DNA of 64,000 bases from Paenibacillus glycanilyticus NBRC 16618 (GTDB lineage Bacteria; Bacillota; Bacilli; Paenibacillales; Paenibacillaceae), in assembly GCF_004000805.1 (NCBI RefSeq), contig NZ_BILY01000012.1, positions 1 to 64,000 of the forward strand, written 5' to 3'. How positions within the stretch are numbered: position 1 is the first letter of the stretch; each line of letters starts with the position of its first letter. This document shows, one piece after another, positions 9,217-17,824 of the stretch. The notes below the pieces were generated by a model that saw only the letters and a program-made list of their open reading frames with translations, searched no databases and was not told the DNA's origin. The position numbers and the translations under genes were made by a program.

Positions 9217-9557
9217 TGGCGGATTTTCCAAATTGTCCTCAATGTAATTCGGAGTATACGTACGAAGACGGTGGATTATTTATTTGTCCGGAGTGCAGCC
9301 ATGAGTGGTCGAAAGAATCTGAAGCTGAAATGAGTGAAGATCATAAGATGATCAAAGATTCTAACGGAAATGTACTAAACGATGGCGATACTGTTACTGT
9401 CATTAAAGACCTGAAAGTGAAAGGAAGTTCATCGGTTATAAAAATAGGCACAAAAGTAAAAAATATTCGCCTCGTTGAAGGTGATCATGATATTGATTGC
9501 AAAATTGATGGGTTTGGCGCGATGAAGTTAAAATCGGAATTTGTAAAAAAAGTTTAA
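9213..9557 (+). CDS. PhnA/YjdM-like zinc-ribbon protein
   Basis: 114 aa. An N-terminal zinc ribbon (CPQC near residue 8 and CPEC near residue 25) precedes a PhnA-type C-terminal domain with the stretch [20 protein letters not shown]. The family is named for proximity to phosphonate genes in some bacteria, but its biochemical role is not settled and no phosphonate genes are present here. It is coupled to the Cys-rich gene by ATGA, so the two are made together. Confidence 0.9.
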   Translation: MMADFPNCPQCNSEYTYEDGGLFICPECSHEWSKESEAEMSEDHKMIKDSNGNVLNDGDTVTVIKDLKVKGSSSVIKIGTKVKNIRLVEGDHDIDCKIDGFGAMKLKSEFVKKV

Positions 9558-9590
9558 ATTTTATAGCAATTATTCCAACCTATTTATCTT

Positions 9591-9631
9591 AAACTGCGAA
9601 AGGCATCCCAACGGGATGCCTTTCGCAGTTT
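9591..9631. terminator. Terminator between convergent phnA-like gene and SDR
   Basis: A perfect 19-bp stem, 9591-9609 with 9613-9631, and loop AAC. Flanking T-tracts are short on both strands. It lies between two convergent genes and may serve both. Confidence 0.75.
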
Positions 9632-9657
9632 AAAACCACTTCATGTTGTGGGCAGCC

Positions 9658-10401
9658 TCACTCCATGACTAGACCGCCGGTAACGGGCGTGTAGGTGCCT
9701 GTCAGGAACCCCGCGCCATCTCCGGCGAGAAAAGCAATCACACCCGCTATATCCTCTGGCTCGGCGATCCGGCCAAGCGGGGTAAAGCTGCCTATGACGC
9801 GGCTCTCCTCTTCCGATATCATGAAGGTCTCATCCGATCGGACCAATCCGGGTGCCACAACATTGGCGGTGATTCCATAGGAGCCATACTCTTGCGCGAT
9901 ATACCGGGCGAAGGTATCAAGACCCCCCTTTGCCGTACCGAAAGCGATATAATGCGGGGTAGGATCCTTCCCTTCCGTGCTGGACAGATAGATGATTCGG
10001 CCGGATTGCTGCTCCATCATTGCTTTTATAACAGCCTTTGTTGGCTCAAAGACGGCTTTCAATTCACCGGTCAATTGCCTTTCGAAGGATGCCCAGGAGA
10101 GCTCGGCAAAGCTGGCCGCCTCGGCTGATTGACATGTGCCGCATACGAGTACATCGATTTGTCCAAAGGTATGAATGACGGTCCGGGCAAGCTGTTCCAT
10201 TTGCTCCTTGCTGCGTGCATCGGCCGGAATGGCAATGGCCTCGCCGCCGTTTGCCCTGATCTCGGAGACCACCGCGGTTAAATCTCTTTCGAAATCACTT
10301 ACTGCAATCTTCGCCCCTTCTTTGGCGAGCCGCAAGCAAGCCGCTCTCCCGATCCCCTGGGCACCGCATGTAACAATCGCTACTTTTCCTTGCAAGGTCA
10401 T
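9658..10401 (-). CDS. Short-chain dehydrogenase/reductase with atypical active site
   Basis: 247 aa from the ATG at 10401 (AAGGAGG ten bases upstream; a TTG at 10410 is too close to it). The nucleotide-binding loop CGAQGIG is near residues 12-18. The usual NNAG motif is replaced by CGTC. At the catalytic site the classical Tyr position is Phe154, but Tyr151 stands seven residues before Lys158, giving Y-x6-K. That spacing is typical of enoyl-ACP reductases FabI/FabL, whereas ordinary SDRs use Y-x3-K. The reaction is therefore uncertain. It is the last gene of a minus-strand set after the efflux pump and WYL regulator. Confidence 0.88.
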   Translation of the reverse strand: MTLQGKVAIVTCGAQGIGRAACLRLAKEGAKIAVSDFERDLTAVVSEIRANGGEAIAIPADARSKEQMEQLARTVIHTFGQIDVLVCGTCQSAEAASFAELSWASFERQLTGELKAVFEPTKAVIKAMMEQQSGRIIYLSSTEGKDPTPHYIAFGTAKGGLDTFARYIAQEYGSYGITANVVAPGLVRSDETFMISEEESRVIGSFTPLGRIAEPEDIAGVIAFLAGDGAGFLTGTYTPVTGGLVME

Positions 10402-10427
10402 GATGGGCAAGCCTCCTTAAGAGTGAC

Positions 10428-11390
10428 TTATTCCTGTTCCAGCCCGCCGTACTGACGCGCGATTTCCAGAGCGGTCTGTTTGATCTTTGCCGCGATCGAG
10501 GCGGGCTCGAGCACCATAACATCGGTCATATAATGAAGCACGTTACGGATCAGCCAGTGCTCACTCGAGTACGTCATTCGCACGATAAGCTGTCCGTCCG
10601 GCAGCCGTTCGATATTTTTTTCGTCGAAATGGTCCATGACGGATAGGGCGGCCGCCGCTTTAAACTGCAGGACGGCAGGAATTCCCTCGCTTGCGCCTCT
10701 TCTCTCGGGTGTATTCCACCTGTCGTTCAGCTGTTTCAGCGAATCTGTCCGTCTAGTAAAGGTGCCGGCCTGAATACTCAGTTGCCGGATACGCGTCAGC
10801 TTGAAGATGCGGTAATCCTCGCGCAAGCGGCAATAGCCGTGAAGATACCAGGAGTAGTTCTTCAGAACAAGGGCCATAGGCTCGATCTCGCGCTCCTGCT
10901 CGCCGCCGGTTCTGCTCGTATAGTGGAATCGGATCAGCTTATGGTCATTAACTGCCTGACGGAGCTGGTCGTACCGGGCTTGATCCTCTTCGCTGTTCTT
11001 CCAAGGGGTGAAATCCACCTGAATACGGTTTCCTTCACCTGTCCGGCCTTGCTCCGCCTGCGCCACCATGGCGCCAACCTTGCTAAGGAGGAGATCCATA
11101 TTCGAGCGGTCGTAAGCGTTTGTTGATTCCAGACCGCGAAGCGCCGTGAAGAGAGCGGTCAGCTCATCGAAGGACAGGAGCTGCCGGTCCAGCCGAAAGC
11201 TGTCCATGATCTCATAGCCGCCCTCCATGCCGGTGTAGGAGACAATGGGAATGCCAGCCTGACCAAGCGAATCGAGATCGCGATAGATAGTGCGCAAGGA
11301 AACCTCCAGCTGCTCCGCCAGCTCCTGCGCCTGTACCCGCTTTCGATTAAGCAGCAAAATCGTAATGGCCATTAACCGTTCCAGCTTCAT
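10428..11390 (-). CDS. HTH and WYL domain transcriptional regulator (YafY type)
   Basis: 320 aa. An N-terminal HTH (about 1-60, with VSLRTIYRDLDSLGQAGIPI) is followed by a WYL domain (about 140-225, containing NYSWYLHGYCRLREDYRIFKL) and a C-terminal extension. WYL proteins are ligand-responsive DNA binders; the ligand is unknown. RBS AGGAGAG precedes the ATG. It sits between the DHA2 pump and the SDR on the same strand and probably regulates one or both. Confidence 0.92.
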   Translation of the reverse strand: MKLERLMAITILLLNRKRVQAQELAEQLEVSLRTIYRDLDSLGQAGIPIVSYTGMEGGYEIMDSFRLDRQLLSFDELTALFTALRGLESTNAYDRSNMDLLLSKVGAMVAQAEQGRTGEGNRIQVDFTPWKNSEEDQARYDQLRQAVNDHKLIRFHYTSRTGGEQEREIEPMALVLKNYSWYLHGYCRLREDYRIFKLTRIRQLSIQAGTFTRRTDSLKQLNDRWNTPERRGASEGIPAVLQFKAAAALSVMDHFDEKNIERLPDGQLIVRMTYSSEHWLIRNVLHYMTDVMVLEPASIAAKIKQTALEIARQYGGLEQE

Positions 11391-11435
11391 CGTTATCTCT
11401 CCTAAACCGGCATGCTACAGCCTGCCGTAATATGA

Positions 11436-12950
11436 TTAGTGTGCGGCCGCGTATTCTTCGCCTTCGGCGGGGGCCTCCATTTTGTCCTTCGACATTAGAA
11501 ATGCCGCAACTAAGGCTAATGCCGCAGGAATCAGGCTCCAGGCAAAGGTCACGCCAATAGAGCTCGACAGCCCCGCCGTTATCGTATCCAGAAGCTGAGG
11601 ATCGACGGTCTGCCGGAATGCCGGATTCAGCAAGGAATGCGGATCGTTTAAATTCAAGCCCGGGGGAACCGTGCCGTTGCCAAGCGATTCGGTAAGCTTC
11701 GAGAGCATGCTGTGGCTTTGAATAATACCGAAGACCGTAATGCCAAGCGACATGCCAAGCGAACGGTTAAAGTTCAAGGTCGAGCTTGCCGCGCCGCGCT
11801 GCGCGGCAGGGAACGAATGAAGCACGGAGCTGCTTAATACCGAGAAGGAAGCGCCGATCCCGAGACCAATCAGAATCATAATTCCCGTGATGAAAAGTCG
11901 AGAAGATTCTACCGTAATTTGCGAAAGAAGAGCAAGGCCTATGAGCAGAATGGCAAGCGTTCCAATCATAATCGTCCGGTATTGCAGCTTCGTCATGAGG
12001 AAGCCGCCTAGCGTTGCGGTGATAACCGAACCAACCATCATGGGCAATAGGGTCAGACCGGAGTTAGAGGCGGATCCGCCAATGACGCCCTGCACATAGA
12101 TCGGAATAAAAATCGCTGCCGTCATATAAGCCGCGCCGCTAAGCATAGCGACCAGATTGCTTGTGGTGTACAGTCTGCTGCGGAATAAGCCAAACGAGAT
12201 GATAGGTTCGGCCGCTTTTCTCTCGACCAGGACAAGCAGGAAGGCAAGAACGGCAAATCCGGCAAACAGACCGATAATTTGCGGAGAATCCCAGGCATAG
12301 GTTTTGCCGCCGAGCTCCAGCGCGAAGATAAAGCAGACAACAGCTCCTACGAGAAGAATGGAGCCCGCCCAGTCGATACGCTGCTTCGAATGGGCCGCCG
12401 ATTCCTTGTAGAACAGAGCAATAATCAGCAGGGCAATGAAGCCAAGCGGGAGGTTCATGTAGAAGATCCACGACCAGTTGAGGTGATCCGTAATATAGCC
12501 GCCAAGCAAAGGACCAACTACGCTGGAGAGGCCAAATACCGCACCGAACGCTCCCATCATTTTGCCGCGGTCCTTCGGGGACACCACGTCGAACAAAATC
12601 GTAAACGCAATGGATACCATCGCACCGGCTCCAACCCCCTGAACAGCCCGGTAAATGCTTAACTCGATAATCGAGTGGGCCATTCCGCAGAGCGCCGAGC
12701 CGATCATAAACACGATAATCCCAAAGATAAAAAACCGCTTGCGGCCGTACATATCGGAGAGCTTGCCGAAGATCGGCATACACGCCATTTCCGCGACCAT
12801 ATAAGCGGTGGTGACCCAGACGAACTTATCGAGTCCCCCCATCTCTCCCACGATTGTGCCAATCGCCGTGGACACAACCGTGTTGTCCATGGATGCCATT
12901 AGAATGGCCAGCAGCAGTCCTCCAATGATGGCACCTAATTTATTCTTCAT
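11436..12950 (-). CDS. MFS multidrug efflux transporter, DHA2 (14-TM) family
   Basis: 504 aa from the ATG at 12950 (MKNKLGAII), with AAGGGA upstream; an in-frame start at 13010 would add 20 residues unlike the family. About 14 hydrophobic segments are visible. The N-terminal segment carries ASMDNTVVSTAIGTI and the motif-C region GLSSVVGPLLGGY. DHA2 pumps expel drugs or dyes by proton antiport; the substrate here is not evident. A WYL regulator follows 45 bp downstream and an ArsR gene is divergent upstream. Confidence 0.92.
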   Translation of the reverse strand: MKNKLGAIIGGLLLAILMASMDNTVVSTAIGTIVGEMGGLDKFVWVTTAYMVAEMACMPIFGKLSDMYGRKRFFIFGIIVFMIGSALCGMAHSIIELSIYRAVQGVGAGAMVSIAFTILFDVVSPKDRGKMMGAFGAVFGLSSVVGPLLGGYITDHLNWSWIFYMNLPLGFIALLIIALFYKESAAHSKQRIDWAGSILLVGAVVCFIFALELGGKTYAWDSPQIIGLFAGFAVLAFLLVLVERKAAEPIISFGLFRSRLYTTSNLVAMLSGAAYMTAAIFIPIYVQGVIGGSASNSGLTLLPMMVGSVITATLGGFLMTKLQYRTIMIGTLAILLIGLALLSQITVESSRLFITGIMILIGLGIGASFSVLSSSVLHSFPAAQRGAASSTLNFNRSLGMSLGITVFGIIQSHSMLSKLTESLGNGTVPPGLNLNDPHSLLNPAFRQTVDPQLLDTITAGLSSSIGVTFAWSLIPAALALVAAFLMSKDKMEAPAEGEEYAAAH

Positions 12951-13103
12951 TCCATACCATTCCCTTCTTCTTCCCGAATTGATTGCTGAACAATCATCTG
13001 AGATCATCATAAGCTACCCTTGTTGACAACAGTGTGTCAGGGAAGATTGATCCGTTGGGAAATTATTTAAAAAGTTTAAACGCTTCTTTTTATATAAACT
13101 TGT

Positions 13104-13126
13104 GGTTATATAACCTTAAGGTTATA
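13104..13126. promoter_or_regulatory. Overlapping palindromes upstream of arsR/SRPBCC pair, probable operator
   Basis: GGTTATATAACC (13104-13115) is a perfect palindrome and overlaps the perfect 18-bp palindrome TATAACCTTAAGGTTATA (13109-13126). They lie 30-52 bases before the GTG start of the ArsR gene, covering its likely promoter. Autoregulation by that ArsR protein is the simplest reading. Confidence 0.65.
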
Positions 13127-13155
13127 ATAAACGCATGTAGAGGAGGTTGAAGGTT

Positions 13156-13488
13156 GTGTTAAGCACATTCGCAATAGTCGCCGAGCCCTCGCGCCGACGC
13201 ATCATGGATATGCTGCTTCGGGGAGACGCAAGCGTCTCTCAGCTAGTAGAGGCTTTGGATATGTCGCAGCCCCTCGTCTCCAAGCATTTGCGGGCGCTCC
13301 GGGAAACCGGACTGGTGAGAGTAAGAATCGTAGCCCAGCAGCGCATTTACTCGCTTGAACCGGGACCGCTTGCGGAGATCGACATGTGGCTCAATGCTTA
13401 TCGGTCCAAATGGAACCGCCATGTTGACGCCATGGATGAATATCTCAAGAAAAAGAAACAATTACGCAAGGAGGAGGAAGAGTCATGA
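13156..13488 (+). CDS. ArsR family regulator paired with an SRPBCC protein
   Basis: 110 aa winged-helix protein from the GTG at 13156, nine bases after AGGAGG; an in-frame TTG at 13147 abuts the RBS and cannot be used well. Motifs AEPSRRRIMDMLLRG and MSQPLVSKHLRALRE are typical. It belongs to the ArsR group that is commonly coupled to AHSA1/SRPBCC proteins. It overlaps the next gene by 4 bp (ATGA). Confidence 0.9.
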   Translation: MLSTFAIVAEPSRRRIMDMLLRGDASVSQLVEALDMSQPLVSKHLRALRETGLVRVRIVAQQRIYSLEPGPLAEIDMWLNAYRSKWNRHVDAMDEYLKKKKQLRKEEEES

Positions 13489-14015
13489 TCATTACGGATA
13501 AAGAATATCCAAGGCTGAATAGAGACGGAGACAAATGGGTGCTCGTGCTTGTACGCACATTGGAGCATCCGATTGATGAGGTATGGGCAACGCTTACCGA
13601 GGCGGAGCAGCTTGCTTCATGGGGTCCGTTTAAACCGGAAAGAGATCTTGTTTCCGTCGGAGCCGTGCAGCTGGAGCATATCGATATGCCTGAGGCAGAG
13701 ACCATGCAGGGTACGGTCCTGGAGGTAACAGCGCCGGAGCTTCTTGTATTGCAATGGGGCGATGATATTCTGCGTTGGGAGTTAAGCGGCGATAAGGAGC
13801 GGACAATTCTTGTCCTCAAGCATAGATTCATGGAGCATAAGCAAGCTCCGTCTTATGCGGCAGGCTGGCATTTATGCTTAGCCGGACTTGCGGGACGGTT
13901 GGAAGGAAAGGACATGCCATCCATGGTTGGGCATAAGGCTTATAACTTTGGTTACAAAGAGTTGTACTCCCAGTATGCGAAGCTATTGGGCATGGAGCAG
14001 GAAATAAGCGAATGA
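13485..14015 (+). CDS. SRPBCC (AHSA1-like) domain protein
   Basis: 176 aa cytoplasmic protein of the Bet v1-like fold: LEHPIDEVWATLTEAEQLASWGPF near the N-terminus is the family opening, and the ligand-cavity strands follow. AHSA1-like proteins of bacteria have mostly unknown ligands. It is coupled to the ArsR gene before it, so it is probably induced when that repressor is released. Confidence 0.88.
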   Translation: MIITDKEYPRLNRDGDKWVLVLVRTLEHPIDEVWATLTEAEQLASWGPFKPERDLVSVGAVQLEHIDMPEAETMQGTVLEVTAPELLVLQWGDDILRWELSGDKERTILVLKHRFMEHKQAPSYAAGWHLCLAGLAGRLEGKDMPSMVGHKAYNFGYKELYSQYAKLLGMEQEISE

Positions 14016-14029
14016 AGACCGAAAAGGCG

Positions 14030-14500
14030 CTACGTCAGTAGCGCCTTGTGAATTTTAACGACGGCTTTTTTAATCATCGATCCATCGCCCATGCCCGGCC
14101 GGTGAACGTCATCGGGGAAAAAGACGGCATACATGCCCGGCTTCATTGCCAACAATTGCTCTTCGGCTTGAGGAGCGTATAACGCATAGTCGTCCTCTTC
14201 GTCATAAGGCTGGGATGGAATCATACCCTCTCGCAGCGGCGACCAACCGATCTGCTCGGAGCCTTCGATTAAATAATGAATGTCGAGGTATTGCTCATGC
14301 TTCTCTGCAATCTGCTCCTCTTGGCTCTTTGTTTCGAAGGACATGAAGTTGATATAAAGCTGGTCACCTCGCAGCTCCAGCCTGCCCTCCGGCCATTCCT
14401 TCTTCTCGCTCCATTGACGCAAAGCCTGCAGGGCTTCGTCAATGACGGCATAGCCGCCGGAATGAGGATTATTCGCCCCGGATAATAAACCAAGTATCAT
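14030..14500 (-). CDS. YhcH/YjgK/YiaL family protein, likely sialic-acid anomerase
   Basis: 156 aa from the ATG at 14500, with GGGGAG nine bases upstream; a longer in-frame start would overlap the RpiR gene. The family core is seen as EQYLDIHYLIEGSE and PGMYAVFFPDDVHRPGM, whose His residues bind metal in this beta-sandwich family. Members in nan operons (NanQ type) speed anomer conversion of sialic acid. It is the last gene of the nan operon here, which supports that role. Confidence 0.88.
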   Translation of the reverse strand: MILGLLSGANNPHSGGYAVIDEALQALRQWSEKKEWPEGRLELRGDQLYINFMSFETKSQEEQIAEKHEQYLDIHYLIEGSEQIGWSPLREGMIPSQPYDEEDDYALYAPQAEEQLLAMKPGMYAVFFPDDVHRPGMGDGSMIKKAVVKIHKALLT

Positions 14501-14525
14501 ACTAGCCTGCTCCCCTTTCTCCTTA

Positions 14526-15380
14526 TCAGAACAGCTTGACGGCAACCGCCGCCGACGTGTTCTCCTTGTTTACGATGGATGCTTCATACGTGCGTTTAAA
14601 ATATTCCACGTACAGCACGTCAAGCAAATAGAGCTGCGCGATCTTGGCCGATAAGGACCCACCTTGCAGCGGACCTTCGTTGGCTCCGCACAACAAAGTA
14701 ATGTCCGAATAGGAGGTCAACGGCGATTTGACGAAGCGGGTAATGACGATAATCGCGGCTCCCCGCTCTTTGGCTTTTTTCGCAACCTCAATAGAATCCT
14801 TGGTTGAACCGGAGTAGGAAATAATAATCGCGACATCCTTCTCGCTCATTAGAGCAGCCGACATCGCCTGCTGATGCGAATCAACGGAGCAGCCGGTCTT
14901 GTTCGTAATGCGCATGAACTTGTTGTTCGCTTCCATTGCGGTCATCAAGGACGAGCCCACTCCGTAGAAAATAAACCGGTCGGACCGGATAAGCAGATCA
15001 ATCGCCCGGTTGATGCTGTCCAGCTGAATAAGCTTGAACGTTTCATTTAAAGCATTAATGTTGCTCTGAAGCGTCTTGGAGACGGCGTCCTCCAGCGTAT
15101 CCTGTATTCTTACCTGGCCGGAGAGCTGCGGAATTTCATTATCCGCGGAGATGCTGTGGGCAAGCGCAATTTTAAATTGCTGATAGCCTTTAAAGCCCAA
15201 GGCTTTGCAAAACCGAAAGATGCTGGCCTCCCCTACGCCGCAGCCCTCGGCCAGATCTGTAATCGACATATAGACGACGGCATCCGCATGCTCCAAAATA
15301 TAATCGGCTGTTTTTTTCTCCGTGGCCGTAAACCGGTTATAGTGAGAATGAATCGTTGAGGTAATGCTGATCTCCCGCAA
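14526..15380 (-). CDS. RpiR (MurR/RpiR) family regulator of the sialic-acid operon
   Basis: 284 aa. N-terminal HTH_6 domain (about 1-77, with YMSITDLAEGCGVGEASIFRFCKALGFKGYQQFK in pieces) and a SIS sugar-phosphate-binding domain (about 125-255, with FYGVGSS and ISYSGSTKD). RpiR regulators in nan clusters respond to N-acetylmannosamine-6-phosphate or a related sugar phosphate. The TTG start at 15380 follows GGGGGGA. It lies inside the operon it probably controls; the A-centred dyad at 21208-21220 before nanA is a candidate site. Confidence 0.9.
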   Translation of the reverse strand: MREISITSTIHSHYNRFTATEKKTADYILEHADAVVYMSITDLAEGCGVGEASIFRFCKALGFKGYQQFKIALAHSISADNEIPQLSGQVRIQDTLEDAVSKTLQSNINALNETFKLIQLDSINRAIDLLIRSDRFIFYGVGSSLMTAMEANNKFMRITNKTGCSVDSHQQAMSAALMSEKDVAIIISYSGSTKDSIEVAKKAKERGAAIIVITRFVKSPLTSYSDITLLCGANEGPLQGGSLSAKIAQLYLLDVLYVEYFKRTYEASIVNKENTSAAVAVKLF

Positions 15381-15390
15381 ATGGTCCCCC

Positions 15391-16242
15391 CTAGCTTAGA
15401 AACAAGGATGCCGCCCCAAGCAGGCCGGCTTTATTGCCCAGCGCAGCCGGACGGATGGCAACGCCCGCGAAGCTGCTCATAATCAACGTTTTGGTTCTTG
15501 CTTCTACGCGTTCTACTAAAGGAAGCTGCTCCATTACGCCGCCGCCAACAACGATAGCCGCCGGATTGAAGATATGAATCAAGGAAGCGAGGCCAAGACT
15601 GACCTCGTCAATCCATCTATTCAAGATTCCGTCCAGCTGCTCATTGCCCTGTTGAATGAACTCGAATAACATTCTGCCGTTGACGCAGGCTGGGTCGGCC
15701 TGCCGCGCCTTGTTTACCAGAGCGGTTGTGGAAGCGAAGCTTTCATAGTAGGACGACGGATGCGTGAACATATGGCCGAACTCCGCCGCGACTCCATTCG
15801 CTCCTTTATAAAGCCGGTTGTTGATGACAATAGCGCCGCCTATGCCGGTTCCAAAGGTAAGACATAAAAAATTTGCAAGGTCTTTGCCCGCGCCGTAGCG
15901 GGCTTCGCCAAGCGCCGCCGCGTTTACGTCGTTCTCCACCTTCACCGGCACTTCAAACCGCTCGCCAACGATCTTGCTTAGCTGCATGCCGGTATAGTCC
16001 GGAATGTTGGCGTTGGCGTACACGATAGAGCCTTCCTCGGCGTTTACTTGTCCGGCCGTACTGATTGCGATGCGGTCATAACCCGTATAGGAAGACAACT
16101 GCTCCATCAGCCGCTTGATGACATGCGGCCCGCCTTTTTTGCTTTCCGTTGGATACTCCGTAAACTGCTCTACATTTCCAAACTCATCGCAAAGACCAAG
16201 CTTTGTATGGGTGCCGCCGATATCCGCCGCTAGAATCCGCAT
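15391..16242 (-). CDS. nanK: ROK family kinase, probable N-acetylmannosamine kinase
   Basis: 283 aa. ATP-binding loop ADIGGTHTKLGL at residues 5-16 and catalytic-region VENDVNAAALGEARYG are clear. It would phosphorylate ManNAc made by NanA. The zinc motif CxCGxxGC normal in ROK proteins is absent: after EFGHM the chain goes directly to HPSSYYES. Some Gram-positive NanK enzymes are known to lack it, so this supports rather than weakens the call. RBS GGAG precedes the ATG, five bases after the nanE stop. Confidence 0.88.
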   Translation of the reverse strand: MRILAADIGGTHTKLGLCDEFGNVEQFTEYPTESKKGGPHVIKRLMEQLSSYTGYDRIAISTAGQVNAEEGSIVYANANIPDYTGMQLSKIVGERFEVPVKVENDVNAAALGEARYGAGKDLANFLCLTFGTGIGGAIVINNRLYKGANGVAAEFGHMFTHPSSYYESFASTTALVNKARQADPACVNGRMLFEFIQQGNEQLDGILNRWIDEVSLGLASLIHIFNPAAIVVGGGVMEQLPLVERVEARTKTLIMSSFAGVAIRPAALGNKAGLLGAASLFLS

Positions 16243-16247
16243 GGGAT

Positions 16248-16928
16248 CTACTCCAGCGCTTTCAGAAAACGTTTCGTAATGTCCATCGGCCTTGTAATAG
16301 CCGAGCCAACAACAGCGGAATACGCGCCAAGGTCAAACATCCTGCGCAGCTCCTCCGGCGATGAAATGCCGCCTTCGGCAATAACGGGCACATCCAAGGC
16401 TTGCACCAGCTTGGTAATCAGTCCGAAGTCAGGGAGCACTTGGCCTTTTGTTGCTTCCGTGTAACCGCTTAACGTTGTGCCCACGCAATCGAAGCCAAGC
16501 TCGGCGGCCTGCAGCGCTTCCTCGTAGGTCGAGCAGTCCGCCATAAACAGTTGGTTCGGATACTTCGCGCGGATTTGCGGGAACAGCTCGGCGATCGTCG
16601 AGCGATCCGGTCTTACGCGGTCCGTAGCGTCCATGGCGATAAGCTCAACGCCCTCCTCGCAAAGCGCATCCACCTCTGTCATCGTTGGCGTAATGAATAC
16701 GGGGCAATCCCCGTATACCTGCTTAATAATGCCGATAATCGGCAGGTTAACGCGCGTCTTAATCTCTCGGATGTCCTCCACGCTGTTCGCCCGGATGCCG
16801 GCCGCTCCGCCAAGCGAAGCGGCATAGGCCATTTTCCCCATAATAAACGGGCTGTGCAGCGGCTCTTCGGGAAGCGCTTGGCAGGAGACGACCAGCTTTC
16901 CATGTATTCGCTCAAACAAGTTATTCAT
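16248..16928 (-). CDS. nanE: N-acetylmannosamine-6-phosphate 2-epimerase
   Basis: 226 aa TIM-barrel enzyme, normal length. It turns ManNAc-6-P into GlcNAc-6-P. Family blocks are VSCQALPEEPLHSP, IIGIIKQ, ELIAMDATDR and VIAEGGISSPEELR. GlcNAc-6-P would then need NagA and NagB, which are not in this window. Confidence 0.94.
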   Translation of the reverse strand: MNNLFERIHGKLVVSCQALPEEPLHSPFIMGKMAYAASLGGAAGIRANSVEDIREIKTRVNLPIIGIIKQVYGDCPVFITPTMTEVDALCEEGVELIAMDATDRVRPDRSTIAELFPQIRAKYPNQLFMADCSTYEEALQAAELGFDCVGTTLSGYTEATKGQVLPDFGLITKLVQALDVPVIAEGGISSPEELRRMFDLGAYSAVVGSAITRPMDITKRFLKALE

Positions 16929-16960
16929 GCCAATGACCTCTCTTCTCTCAATGTGTGAAG

Positions 16961-17803
16961 CTATTCCTTAATGGCACCGGCCGTAGCCCCGGAAGTGAAA
17001 TAGCGCTGGAACAAAATAAAGATAATCAGCATGGGAACCGCGGCAACGGTAGCTCCCGCCATTTTGTAGGCAAAGTTCGGATTGAGGTCCTGCATCAGGG
17101 TCGCGGTGCCAACCATCAGAGTCTTCATGGTCTTCTCCTGACCGATCACAAGCTGCCACAGGTAATCGTTCCAAATCTGCACGAAGTTTAAAATAAACAG
17201 AGCTCCGATGCCCGGCTTGACGATAGGCAGCATGATTTGCAGGAATACCCGCCACTCCCCGGCGCCGTCGATTTTCGCTGCTTCCCTAAGCGCATCCGGC
17301 GTACTGTCGAAAAAGCCCTTCAGAAGGAACACGCCAAATGCACCGGCTACGTTAGGCCAGATCATGCCGTGGAAGCTGTTGACCATGCCGAAATCCTGCA
17401 CAATGCGGAATAAAGGGACAATCATAATTTCTTTTGGAATCATCAGGCTCGAAATAAACACGATAAAGATGATCTGCCGGCCTTTGAAGTGGATCTTCGA
17501 GAACGCGTAAGCCGCCATCGAGCCAACGGCAATGACGAGAATCGTCGTAGCTCCGGCGACAAAGATACTGTTGAACGTCCATCTTAAAGCGGGCTGGTTC
17601 CGGAAAATATCGACGTAGTTGGCGAAGGTAATGGAAGCGGGCCACCAGTCCGGCGGCATTTTCACCACATCGGAGCTATTTTTCAAGGAGCTGGTGAACA
17701 GCCAATACAGAGGGAACAAGCTGATTACCGCAAAGAAGGTAACCAGAATATTCGACACCAGATCAAAGGGCTGCAGTTTATTTGCTTTCTTCGGTTGCGA
17801 CAT
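16961..17803 (-). CDS. Carbohydrate ABC transporter permease (MalG type)
   Basis: 280 aa with six hydrophobic segments. The EAA loop is seen as REAAKIDGAGEWRVFLQIMLP. It pairs with the permease encoded just upstream and the lipoprotein before it to form a type I sugar importer, probably for sialic acid or a sialoside given the operon. No ATPase gene is present; a shared MsmX-type ATPase elsewhere is usual in Bacillota. Confidence 0.92.
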   Translation of the reverse strand: MSQPKKANKLQPFDLVSNILVTFFAVISLFPLYWLFTSSLKNSSDVVKMPPDWWPASITFANYVDIFRNQPALRWTFNSIFVAGATTILVIAVGSMAAYAFSKIHFKGRQIIFIVFISSLMIPKEIMIVPLFRIVQDFGMVNSFHGMIWPNVAGAFGVFLLKGFFDSTPDALREAAKIDGAGEWRVFLQIMLPIVKPGIGALFILNFVQIWNDYLWQLVIGQEKTMKTLMVGTATLMQDLNPNFAYKMAGATVAAVPMLIIFILFQRYFTSGATAGAIKE

Positions 17804-17824
17804 CGTGATTTCAACTCCTCGCTT

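Noticed and set aside
13445..13831. Minus-strand frame across the ArsR/SRPBCC junction
   Set aside because: Ser/Thr-rich shadow frame crossing a translational-coupling junction of two clear genes.
15156..15359. Plus-strand open frame inside the RpiR gene
   Set aside because: Shadow of a well-supported gene on the other strand.
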